From Palsa-1447 sp964414785 (GTDB lineage Bacteria > Verrucomicrobiota > Verrucomicrobiia > Opitutales > Opitutaceae): DNA of 33,243 nucleotides. Under the pieces are notes generated by a model that saw only the letters and a program-made list of their open reading frames with translations, did no database searches and was not told the origin of the DNA. Both the position numbers and the translations under genes were made by a program. The stretch covers positions 1 to 33,243 of the forward strand of contig CAYPXZ010000041.1 of the NCBI GenBank assembly GCA_964414785.1. The letters are read 5' to 3'. Below, piece by piece: positions 22,091 through 30,070 of the stretch. Position 1 is the first letter of the stretch, and the number at the start of each line of letters is the position of its first letter.

Positions 22091-24928
22091 TCACGGCACT
22101 TCATAGACCTCGATGAGCGCCGCCCCGACCTTGCCGGTCTTGTCCGTGACGATGGGGGTATACTGCCCTGGGGCGAGGCTCGCGACGAGGGCCGAGTCCT
22201 TGGAATTGGCACCCAGCGAAAAGGCCCCCACGGAACGCGCCGCCGCCGTAACCGCGGGCCCTGTGCTCGGCGTATTCCAATCGTCGTTTGCCATGAGCAC
22301 CCGGCCCCCGGGGACGCTCAATTGGAGCTGCGGGTCGGGCAGCACGACGCCCGCGGGCAGGTCTGTCGGATCGATCGCGGTCAGCGTGGGGCCGACGGCG
22401 CGGACCAGGACCGTTCGCGCGGCCGATCCTCCGACAACAAAGCCGGCAATGAGCGCCTGCGCTCCGCCGCGCACCTGGGCGCGGGTCGAGATGTTGACCA
22501 GCCGTGACGCCGCAAGGGGGTCCAGATCATAGACCTCGACGAGCGCGACACCGGTCGTCCCGTTCTTGCCCGTTACAAGAGCCGTGTAGGAGCCCGGGGG
22601 AAGCGTGGCGATCAGGGCGGCGTCCCTGCTGCCGGCCGGCAGCGCGAAGGCGCCGGCGCCGGATGCCGCGGCCGCTATTGCGGGGTCGTTGCCCCAGTCG
22701 TCATTGGCCATGAGCTGCGTCCCATCGGGCCTCGTCAGCTGCAGCACCGGGTCCGTGAGCACCACGCTGGAGGACAGATTGGCGGGGTCGAATCCCGTGA
22801 GCGTCGGCCCGACCGCCCGGACGAGTACCTTCTTCGAGCCGGATCCTCCCACGACGAATCCCGCGATCATCAGGTTGGCCCCCGTGCCGACCTGGGCCCG
22901 GGTCGAGAGGTTGACCAGGGTGGAGAGCGGCGGCGAATAGGCCACGGAGGCAACCGCCACCATGGCGGGTGCCGTCGTGACCGATCCCCCTTGGATGTCG
23001 GTTACGACCACTGCATACGCCCCGGAGTCTGAGGGACCCACGCTGGGAAGCACGAGCTCGGCCGCCGTGGCACCCGCGATGTCCACTCCGTCCCTACTCC
23101 ACTGGTAGATCATTGCGTTGGCGTCCGTGGCGAGCACCGAAAGCACGAGGCGGGCCCCCGAGCCCACGGTGGCCGACGCCGGCTGCGCAAGAAGGATGGG
23201 CACCACAACCACCTTGAGTCCCGCGGCATTTGAGGTCGCGCCGGGATCCGACCCGTTGCCGACGAGGCACCGGAAATGGTCCCCACTCATGGCTGCGGTG
23301 GCGCCCGACACGCTGAGGGATGCCGTGCTCACGCCCGAATACGGAGCCCCCTCGGCCAGATTCGCCCACACCTGGCTGCCGGCAGCCTCGCGCTGCCACT
23401 GGTAGGACAGCGGCGCAGCGCCGATGGCAACCACGGCGAACGTGGCTCCCCCGCCAGGATTGGTGGTCTGGTCCGCGATGAGTTCCGTCCTGATGGACCT
23501 GCTTGCCTGGATAAGCTCGATGCCCGCAGCGGACGCATCGAGGTTTCGCGAGTACTGCATGGCCGTCGCATTGTTCCAGTGCTCATTGGTCCCGAGGCTG
23601 GGGATCGGAACCCCAGAGTTGTCGGGGTCGTAGACAAGCCCGCTCGGCCAGTTCGCCTTGTCCGCGGCCTGTCGGAGGTAATCGTCGACGCCCGGCATCT
23701 GGACATAGGTGCCGGCGGCCGGGACACGGTCCGAAGTGAACTCCGAGCGCAGGAAATCATAGCCGACCGACTCGATCGCAACCGGGTCAAGCGAGGCGAA
23801 GATCGACGCCGAGTAGCCGTTATTAAATGGCACCATCTGCCACTTGAGCGGCACGTCGAGCTCGTAGTCGGTGGCCCAAAGCGCATCCATGAGGTAGACG
23901 AGGTTCTTCCTGCCGAGGAGCGAGTGCCCCATGATGTCCACCTGGACCCGGTAGTAGCCGTAACCACCCCGCGTCACGTTGGGCATTTCTGCCGGGGCCA
24001 CCAGGCCTCCATGCAGGTGCGAGGCGTCGATCCTCGTCTGCGAGCCGAAGTTGTTCTTTGCGAACATCGTCATCCCCGCGCGCATGTGCCCCTTGAGCAT
24101 CGGGATGTTGATCACGTACTCCGCGTCCTCGGAGATCGTGTAGAGGGAGTCCTGCAGGACGGGGGCGTTGACCGGCGTGTTGCCCGTGGCCTCGCTGGTG
24201 CGAAGCACGGTCCCCCGGTCGGAATAGTAGATGATGGCCGTCTGGCTCGGCACGACGGATTCCCTCCCCAGGCTCTCGTAGCCTCCGTTGTCGAGGTAGT
24301 GGACGCCCGGAAACTCGCCATGCCAGACTTCGTAGAGGTGCTTGTAGATGTGCTTCAGCGGGTCGCCGATATAGATGTCGGACGGGTCCACGCCGACGGT
24401 GCCGACCAGCTGGCGCAGCACCGTGAGCACCGGTCCCACGGAGGTCTCCGAAATGAACGCGTCGGGTGTGAGGTCGATCGGGTTGAAGTTCCCGTTCCAT
24501 GCGCTGGTGGCGTTTATCTTGATGAACACCTTCTCGCCCTTGGCGTAGCCGACGGATCCCTTGCCCACGGCGGAATTGTGGAACCTGAAGATCGCACCCC
24601 AGGCGCCTGCGTCGCTGTTCTGCCCCGTCAGGTTGTGCAGCGCGATCGAGACCATCCCGTCAATGACGGCCTGGTTGTTGTTCTCGGTAAGGAACCAGCC
24701 GTGACCCGGAGCATCGACGACGCAGTTCTGGTTCACCGCGGTCGAATCGTGGACCCAGACCACCCTTCCGGGATAGATCCCCTTGGCCTCGCCCATCGGC
24801 TGATTCGGGGTGACCAATGCGGTTGCAAAGACCTTCTCGGTATGGCTCGGGGCCGAGGGGGAGGCACCCCACCCCACAGACGCCGCGGCGAGGGCCCACG
24901 CCAGTCGACCTGTACGAAGGGGCTTCAT
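22091..24928 (-). CDS. Secreted DUF362-type protein with Ig-like domains and two C-terminal repeats
   Basis: A 945-residue secreted protein. It starts with a signal peptide (MKPLRTGRLAWALAAASVGWG). Residues about 45-450 match my memory of the DUF362 family, with AKGIYPGRVVWVHDS, EKVFIKINATSAW, YVINIPMLKGHMRAGMTMFAKN and SLDPVAIESVGYDFL; its enzymatic role is unknown. About 495-660 are two Ig-like domains (PLSYQWQRE; IYQWSRDGVDI...SDSGAYAVVVTD). Residues 670-808 and 809-945 are a tandem repeat (STRAQV...LIAGFVVGG...VRAVGPTLT...MANDDW). No sorting signal follows the last repeat. In-frame codons run on upstream to 25138, but the ATG at 24928 puts the signal peptide first. Function is unknown; cell-surface or extracellular location is likely. 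Confidence 0.85.
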   Translation of the reverse strand: MKPLRTGRLAWALAAASVGWGASPSAPSHTEKVFATALVTPNQPMGEAKGIYPGRVVWVHDSTAVNQNCVVDAPGHGWFLTENNNQAVIDGMVSIALHNLTGQNSDAGAWGAIFRFHNSAVGKGSVGYAKGEKVFIKINATSAWNGNFNPIDLTPDAFISETSVGPVLTVLRQLVGTVGVDPSDIYIGDPLKHIYKHLYEVWHGEFPGVHYLDNGGYESLGRESVVPSQTAIIYYSDRGTVLRTSEATGNTPVNAPVLQDSLYTISEDAEYVINIPMLKGHMRAGMTMFAKNNFGSQTRIDASHLHGGLVAPAEMPNVTRGGYGYYRVQVDIMGHSLLGRKNLVYLMDALWATDYELDVPLKWQMVPFNNGYSASIFASLDPVAIESVGYDFLRSEFTSDRVPAAGTYVQMPGVDDYLRQAADKANWPSGLVYDPDNSGVPIPSLGTNEHWNNATAMQYSRNLDASAAGIELIQASRSIRTELIADQTTNPGGGATFAVVAIGAAPLSYQWQREAAGSQVWANLAEGAPYSGVSTASLSVSGATAAMSGDHFRCLVGNGSDPGATSNAAGLKVVVVPILLAQPASATVGSGARLVLSVLATDANAMIYQWSRDGVDIAGATAAELVLPSVGPSDSGAYAVVVTDIQGGSVTTAPAMVAVASVAYSPPLSTLVNLSTRAQVGTGANLMIAGFVVGGSGSKKVLVRAVGPTLTGFDPANLSSSVVLTDPVLQLTRPDGTQLMANDDWGNDPAIAAAASGAGAFALPAGSRDAALIATLPPGSYTALVTGKNGTTGVALVEVYDLDPLAASRLVNISTRAQVRGGAQALIAGFVVGGSAARTVLVRAVGPTLTAIDPTDLPAGVVLPDPQLQLSVPGGRVLMANDDWNTPSTGPAVTAAARSVGAFSLGANSKDSALVASLAPGQYTPIVTDKTGKVGAALIEVYEVP
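22094..22921 (-). repeat. Tandem repeat of about 138 codons in the secreted protein
   Basis: Two adjacent copies (22505-22921 and 22094-22504) encode the same pattern: LVN(L/I)STRAQV, IAGFVVGG, VLVRAVGPTLT, PD/DPxLQL, MANDDW, GAF, G(S/Q)YT and a final VEVY/IEVY. They look like beta-rich domains, and copies of this type recur at the ends of exported proteins in Opitutaceae-like bacteria, in my recollection. DNA similarity is lower than protein similarity, so the duplication is not recent. Confidence 0.8.
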
Positions 24929-25535
24929 TTTTCGGGCTGGAGTCGCGGCCGCACCGCCGCGTTTTGCGTAGGCGCGGGGCCATCCTAGCCTCCCAATGTA
25001 GCCCGATCGATGCCGTCCGACTGCGCGTATTTGGACGAAATCCATGCATATCTTGCATGCCTTCTCCGGAATCGTCTTTTGCCCCCGAGAGCACCAGAAG
25101 GCACGGGCACCCACCATGGGCAACACCCATTCCACCAATCCCTTTCATCATTCATAATCCCCGAACTCTTCGGTGGCACGCCGCTTTGCCAATCGGAGGG
25201 CGTCGGGAACACCCGACCCTCCAGTTGCGCAGGATTGTGCCGATAGGCTCTACCATGGTTGAGCAGCCCTACCCCGCGACGTGGAAGGCCGGACGCCCCG
25301 GCAGCCACCGCCGTCTTTCCGACGGCCGCTTTGGCCGGCCCGAGACGGACCGCAATTACGTCGGCCCAATGGTCTGGACGATTGCCCAGGACGCCGACGA
25401 CAGCGGGGACTTGGGGAGCCTAGATTCCCGCGAATCGCCGACAAGGAGGCGCACGCCGTCCGCAGTCGTGGCGCACTGGTCCCCCGCTTTTCCCTACGGA
25501 TGCGCCTCCGGCAGCCGCATCCCGGCGCCCTGCAC
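24929..25535. other. 607-bp stretch without a convincing gene
   Basis: Between the start of the secreted protein gene and the stop of the response regulator. Frames on both strands are open for 70-240 codons, but their products are rich in Arg, Pro and Gly and show no domain, as expected of chance frames in GC-rich DNA. An ATGGG/CCCAT hairpin near 25118-25133 was noted. The promoter of the DUF362 gene should lie at the low-coordinate end. No riboswitch or tRNA was recognised. Confidence 0.5.
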
Positions 25536-25949
25536 CTAGGTCGCGCCTGCGCCCGCAGGTCCCGCGAGGGGCCCGCCACCGGCGGCGCCCAGGAGCTTCA
25601 CCAGGATTTCCGTCATTTCCTCGGTCGTGAACGGCTTCGCGAGCACGCCATCGGCCCCGAGCGTCGCCGCCGTCTTTAGGTAGTCCGTCGCGACTATTCG
25701 CCCGCCCCCCGACATGGCGACGACCTTGACCCCAGGGTGAAGGCGGCGGATCGCACCAATGGTCTCCAGGCCCTCCTGCTCGGGCATTATGATGTCCGTC
25801 ATCACGAGGTCGGGCGCCTCCTGGGCGCACATCCTCATCGCCTCCTTGCCGTTCGAGGCCTCCCTTACCTGGTATCCCATCCGGGTCAGGGCGCGGCGAA
25901 GCGTGCTGCGTACCGGTTCATCGTCATCGACAAGGAGGATTCGGAACAT
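25536..25949 (-). CDS. Stand-alone receiver-domain response regulator
   Basis: A 137-residue protein consisting of one CheY-like receiver. Acidic residues D8-D10 follow the first strand, D52 (MTDIIMPEQ) is the phospho-acceptor, S80 is the switch residue and K105 lies in LAKPF. A Gly/Ala/Pro-rich tail of about 20 residues follows and no output domain is present. The GGGRIVATDYLKTAATLGAD stretch before KPF is of a common single-domain regulator type. It may act by protein contact in a phosphorelay. The partner kinase is not next to it. The start at 25949 follows directly with the first strand (MFRILLVDDD). Confidence 0.9.
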   Translation of the reverse strand: MFRILLVDDDEPVRSTLRRALTRMGYQVREASNGKEAMRMCAQEAPDLVMTDIIMPEQEGLETIGAIRRLHPGVKVVAMSGGGRIVATDYLKTAATLGADGVLAKPFTTEEMTEILVKLLGAAGGGPLAGPAGAGAT

Positions 25950-26115
25950 GGTTTGCTTCGCTAGGCTTCTATTGGAGCGTTCGCAAATAAACCCCGAACA
26001 CATGGGCCGGGTCGGGCCTGTACGCCCGATTCCCAATTTGAGGCCAATGTACCCATACTTCGGACATCCTCAATAAATAAGATGCCGCGCCCATGCATAT
26101 AGGCTGCGGTATAGA

Positions 26116-26155
26116 AACGAGCGTTCCCCGGCCTTAAGGGCCGGGGAACGTCGTT
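26116..26155 (-). terminator. Strong hairpin after degP, likely terminator
   Basis: CGTTCCCCGGCC (26122-26133) and GGCCGGGGAACG (26139-26150) form a perfect 12-bp stem with a 5-base loop. The stem extends by five more pairs (AACGA/TCGTT) past a single bulged G. It lies 35 bases beyond the degP stop. On the minus strand it is followed by CGTTTCTATA, a modest U-rich run. Confidence 0.6.
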
Positions 26156-26189
26156 GCGCACGGCATGGCCGTGCTTGTCCTTGGCCTCT

Positions 26190-27707
26190 CTATGAGGCGG
26201 GCCTGTCCTGGGCCGATTCGTCCACCACGACGAAAAGCGTGGATCCGCGCGACCAGAGCCTTAGGAGCGTCTTCTTGCTCTCGACCTTGGCGCTGAGGCT
26301 CACGGCATCCTGGGCTGACTGAACGGGATGCCGGTTGATCTCTAGAATGACGTCGCCTGCGCTTATGCCCGCCCGCGCGGCGGCTGAGTCCGGCTCCACG
26401 TTCGTGACGATCGCCCCATGGACATGGGCGGGCAGGTTGAACTGCTGGCGCGTGTCGCCGTTGAGGTCGTCCACCGTGACCCCGTTGAGGACGCCCTGGT
26501 CGTCGTCCGCCGCGATCGACCCGGCGGGGCCGTGCGGGGAGCCCGGCCGCTCACCCGTCGTCGCGTCGAGCCTTACGTCCTTCCCGTCGCGCAGAATGTC
26601 AAAGCTGAGCTTGGTGCCCGGGGCCTCCCCGCTCACCGTCAGCGCCAGGTTGTTTGAATCCGTGACCGGCTGTCCGTTAATGCGGCTGATCACGTCACCC
26701 TCCTTGATGCCTGCGTGCGCCGCGGGGCTGTCCTGGGTGACCTCGGCGACAAGCGCCCCTTCGCGCGTCTTCAGGTTGAAGGAATCCACCAGCGCCGGCG
26801 TGATGTTCTGGATGTTGATCCCCAGGTAGCCGCGCACAACGCGGCCGGTCCTCACCAGGCTGTCGGCCACGTGGCTGACCATGTTCGAGGGCACGGCTAG
26901 TCCCACGCCCTGGAAGCCTCCGCTGCGGCTCAGGATGGCGGTGTTGATCCCGATCAGGCGTCCGTCGACGTCGACAAGGGCGCCTCCCGAGTTGCCCGGG
27001 TTGATCGCTGCGTCGGTCTGGATGAAGTCCTCGTAGCCGTGGACGTCATTGAGGATCCCGACCCGGCGGCCCGTCGCGCTCACGATCCCGCTGGTGACGG
27101 TCTCGCCGATGCCGAAGGGATTGCCGATCGCCAGCACGCGGTCGCCTGTCAGGATCTTTGAGCTGTCAGCGAAGGTGATCGCGGGAAGGTCCTTCGCGTC
27201 GATCTTGACGACGGCTATGTCCGTCAGCGGATCGCGCCCAACGACCTTGGCCGGAAGCTCGCGTCCGTCGGCAAGGGCCACCGTGACGGAGTCGGCGCCG
27301 TCGACCACGTGGTTGTTGGTCACGACGTAGCCGTCCGAACTGATGATGACGCCGGAACCCAGGCCGTTCATCGGCTCCTGCCTGAGCTCAGGCATGCGCC
27401 CGCCGAAGAACTGCCTGAAGAACGGGTCGTTGCCGCCCGGCAGCTCGTTCTCCTTCAAGTCGACGCGCCGGGCCTTCGCCTGCACCGTGATCTTGACGAC
27501 GCTTGGCGACACGCGGCTGACGACGTCGGAATAGCTGACACGGTCCGACTGGCTGCGGGGGACCGGGTGGTCGTCGCGCTTGAGCGCGATGGTGGGATCG
27601 GACTTCTCCGCGGCGCGGATGCCGACGAAGGTGCCTGCGAGGGCGAGCACCGAGGCCAGCTGCACGGCCCTTCGAAAGCGGGGGTTCTTCAATGTGGGTC
27701 TTGTCAT
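26190..27707 (-). CDS. DegP/HtrA-family periplasmic serine protease with two PDZ domains
   Basis: A 505-residue envelope protease and chaperone. Signal or anchor helix at about 13-33. The trypsin-like domain has the full triad: H133 in VVTNNHVVDGA, D163 in DPLTDIAVVKID and S240 in NPGNSGGALVD. PDZ1 (about 285-375) contains RGYLGINIQNI and SPAAHAGIKEGDVI; PDZ2 (about 400-495) contains VTNVEPDSAAARAGISAGDVI. DegP-type proteins degrade misfolded periplasmic proteins. The ATG at 27707 has a GGGTGGG ribosome site about 7 bases upstream; the longer frame upstream is not credible. It is divergent from a two-component system, across 122 bases, suggesting control by that system. Confidence 0.93.
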   Translation of the reverse strand: MTRPTLKNPRFRRAVQLASVLALAGTFVGIRAAEKSDPTIALKRDDHPVPRSQSDRVSYSDVVSRVSPSVVKITVQAKARRVDLKENELPGGNDPFFRQFFGGRMPELRQEPMNGLGSGVIISSDGYVVTNNHVVDGADSVTVALADGRELPAKVVGRDPLTDIAVVKIDAKDLPAITFADSSKILTGDRVLAIGNPFGIGETVTSGIVSATGRRVGILNDVHGYEDFIQTDAAINPGNSGGALVDVDGRLIGINTAILSRSGGFQGVGLAVPSNMVSHVADSLVRTGRVVRGYLGINIQNITPALVDSFNLKTREGALVAEVTQDSPAAHAGIKEGDVISRINGQPVTDSNNLALTVSGEAPGTKLSFDILRDGKDVRLDATTGERPGSPHGPAGSIAADDDQGVLNGVTVDDLNGDTRQQFNLPAHVHGAIVTNVEPDSAAARAGISAGDVILEINRHPVQSAQDAVSLSAKVESKKTLLRLWSRGSTLFVVVDESAQDRPAS

Positions 27708-27829
27708 GGTGACCCACCCTACCACGGCCGGCTTGCCCCATTCTTTCCCAATGATTACAAAATGGATAGAATTCGGGTTTCGGCGCTTTGACCCTTTAAA
27801 AACCCGATGCGACCGCCACAATCCCGGGC

Positions 27830-28501
27830 ATGCGAGTGCTCGTGGTTGAGGATGATGAGAAGATCGCCTCGTTTGTCGTGCGCGGCCTAAAGCAGGCCGG
27901 CTTTGCGGTCGACCATGCCCCGGACGGCGAGGCCGGATTGGATTTCTCGCAGAGCACCGACTATGACGCCGCCGTGGTCGACATCATGCTCCCGAAGCTC
28001 GACGGGATTAGCCTCGTCAAGAGGCTTCGCGCGGCGCGGAGCACCGTCCCCGTGCTCTTCCTGAGCGCAAGGACGTCGGTGGATGACCGGATAAGGGGCC
28101 TGCAGAGCGGCGGGGACGACTACATGACGAAACCCTTCGCGTTCTCCGAGCTGCTGGCCCGTGTGCAGGCGCTCATCAGGCGCGCGTCCCAGTCGCCCGA
28201 GGCCACACGCCTGTCCGCGGGTGACGTCGAGCTCGACCTGGTCTCGCGCGAGGTGACCCTTCGGGGCGCGAGGGTCGAGCTCCAGCCCAGGGAGTTCTCG
28301 CTCCTTGCCTTCTTCCTGCGCCACGCCGGCAGGCCGGTCAGCAAGACCATGATCCTCGAGCATGTCTGGGACTACAGCTTCGACCCCCAGACCAACGTGG
28401 TCGACGTCGTCGTCTCGCGCCTCAGGGCGAAGATAGACCCCGACCGCATGAGGATAGAGACGGTCCGACGCGTCGGGTACATATTCAGGCCCCATGTTTG
28501 A
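27830..28501 (+). CDS. OmpR/PhoB-family response regulator
   Basis: A 223-residue regulator of the CusR/CopR-like size class. The receiver domain (about 1-115) has EDDE at 7-10, phospho-acceptor D51 in VVDIMLPKLDG and lysine in YMTKPF. The winged-helix domain (about 128-220) has LQPREFSLLAFFLRHAGRPVSK, EHVWDYSFDPQTNVVDVVVSRLR and RRVGYIFRP, a strong OmpR-type signature. It overlaps the sensor gene by 8 bases and is divergent from degP. Whether it senses metals, envelope damage or another signal cannot be read from it. Confidence 0.92.
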   Translation: MRVLVVEDDEKIASFVVRGLKQAGFAVDHAPDGEAGLDFSQSTDYDAAVVDIMLPKLDGISLVKRLRAARSTVPVLFLSARTSVDDRIRGLQSGGDDYMTKPFAFSELLARVQALIRRASQSPEATRLSAGDVELDLVSREVTLRGARVELQPREFSLLAFFLRHAGRPVSKTMILEHVWDYSFDPQTNVVDVVVSRLRAKIDPDRMRIETVRRVGYIFRPHV

Positions 28502-29897
28502 ACGCCTGCGCAGATCCCTGGCACTGAGGCTCGCCTGGCTCTACACGGGCGTGTTCGCCCTGGTCGCTGCGGTGCTTTTCGCCGTGCTCTACTGGGTCCT
28601 TGCCAACGCCCTGGAGGCGCGGGAGCAGGCGGCCGTCGAGCAGCTCGCCAGCCGCCTGGGCCGCATCTACGACCAGGGTGGCGCGCTGGCGCTTCGCGCG
28701 GAGATAAACTCCAACACCGCGCCCGAGGTGCGGTCCTTCTTCGTGCGGGTCCTGGCGCCGTCCAATGAGACCGTGTTTGCCTCCGTGCCGCCCGACTGGA
28801 TCCAGACCCAGGTGCTCAGCATCCCGGTCCCCGACGACTGGGGAATCGCCGCCACCCGCCAGATCCGCACGGTGCGCATCCCCCAGAACGCCCTGCGCGA
28901 CTATGCCGTCGCATCGGCGCGGCTCTCCGACGGGAGCGTCCTGCAGGTCGGGCGCAGCACCGACAGCCGCGCCGTGCTTCTGCAGCCCTTCCGGCGCGCC
29001 TTCGCCTGGGTGGGGGCAGCGGCGCTCCTCCTCTGCATTGGCGTCGGCACCGTCCTGGCCTGGCGCGCCACCCGGCCCCTTCGGTTGGTTTCCGACACGG
29101 CCCGGCGGATCCTTGAGACCGGGGACCTGACGGCCCGCGTTGCGGGCCCCGGGGGAAGCGACGAGCTCGCACTCCTCGTGCACCAGTTCAACACCCTCCT
29201 CGAGCGCAACTCGGCGCACGTCCAGGTCCTCAGGGACACGCTCGACAGCCTCTCGCACGACCTGCGGACTCCGCTGACGCGGCTCCGGGGGACGGCCGAG
29301 CTGGCGCTGCACGACGGTCAGGACCCCGACGAGGCGCGCAACGCCCTGGCGGGCTGCATCGAGGAGACCGACGGCCTGCTTCACGTGATCGACACGCTTC
29401 TCGACATATCGGCCGCTGAGGGAGGCGCCCTCCGCCTCAACCGCAGGCGGATCGACCTGCGTTCGCTCGCTGAGCGGGCGGCGGACCTCTACAGCGAGGT
29501 CGCCGAGGAGAAGAGGATCGACCTTCGTCTGGACCTGCCTGCGCCCGTCGAGGTCGAGGCCGACGCCGTGCGGCTGGGCCACGCCGTGAACAACCTCCTC
29601 GACAATGCGCTCAAGTACACGCCGGCCGGGGGCCACATCGCGCTCTCGGTCGCTGCCGATGGCGCCACCGCAGTGCTCTCGGTCGCCGACGACGGGCCGG
29701 GTGTGCCGGCTGCGGAGCGGGAGGCCATCTTCCGCCGACTCTACCGTGGGGACGCAAGCAGGTCGCTGCGGGGCCTTGGCCTCGGCCTAAGCCTGGTCAA
29801 GGCCGTGGTGGAATCCCACGGAGGCACCGTGTCGGTCGGCGATGCCCCCGGCGGGGGCGCCCGCTTCACCGTCAGGGTCCCCCTTGCTCCGTCCTAA
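28494..29897 (+). CDS. Two-component sensor histidine kinase
   Basis: A 467-residue membrane kinase. Two helices (about 13-36 and 170-190) flank a periplasmic domain of about 130 residues that I do not recognise. HAMP follows (about 190-243). The HisKA domain has H255 in SLSHDLRTPLTRLRG, and the ATPase domain has the N box NNLLDNALKYTP, DDGPGVP and the G box GLGLGLSLV. This is the layout of EnvZ/CusS-like sensors. It is translated just after its regulator with an 8-base overlap. The periplasmic sensor region and the degP neighbour suggest an envelope signal, but this is inference. Confidence 0.93.
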   Translation: MFERLRRSLALRLAWLYTGVFALVAAVLFAVLYWVLANALEAREQAAVEQLASRLGRIYDQGGALALRAEINSNTAPEVRSFFVRVLAPSNETVFASVPPDWIQTQVLSIPVPDDWGIAATRQIRTVRIPQNALRDYAVASARLSDGSVLQVGRSTDSRAVLLQPFRRAFAWVGAAALLLCIGVGTVLAWRATRPLRLVSDTARRILETGDLTARVAGPGGSDELALLVHQFNTLLERNSAHVQVLRDTLDSLSHDLRTPLTRLRGTAELALHDGQDPDEARNALAGCIEETDGLLHVIDTLLDISAAEGGALRLNRRRIDLRSLAERAADLYSEVAEEKRIDLRLDLPAPVEVEADAVRLGHAVNNLLDNALKYTPAGGHIALSVAADGATAVLSVADDGPGVPAAEREAIFRRLYRGDASRSLRGLGLGLSLVKAVVESHGGTVSVGDAPGGGARFTVRVPLAPS

Positions 29898-30070
29898 CGG
29901 ATGCCGACCGAGCCGTTCCCGGGGGCAAAGCGTCGGCACTCCCGGCCCGATCCCGCATTGGGATTGAACGCACAATGCCGGGCGGTCAGACAGGGGGCGA
30001 GACGACAGCGAACGATGACCCCAAGCCAAATCCGGACCCAGAAACGCGTAGCCCCCGAGCCGGTTCGCCC

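Noticed and set aside
23276..24988. Plus-strand frame of 570 codons opposite the DUF362 gene
   Set aside because: It is the complement of a coding region with strong third-position GC bias, and its product has no recognisable motif or signal peptide.
24985..25308. Minus-strand frame of 107 codons in the 607-bp gap
   Set aside because: No start context, no domain, and composition expected of chance frames; it is best left as non-coding.
27708..27829. CpxR-type box between degP and the regulator gene
   Set aside because: No GTAAA-N5-GTAAA pattern or other clear direct repeat was visible on either strand.
28485..29636. Minus-strand frame of 383 codons opposite the sensor kinase
   Set aside because: The kinase motifs on the other strand are complete, and the antisense product has no domain and an implausible composition.
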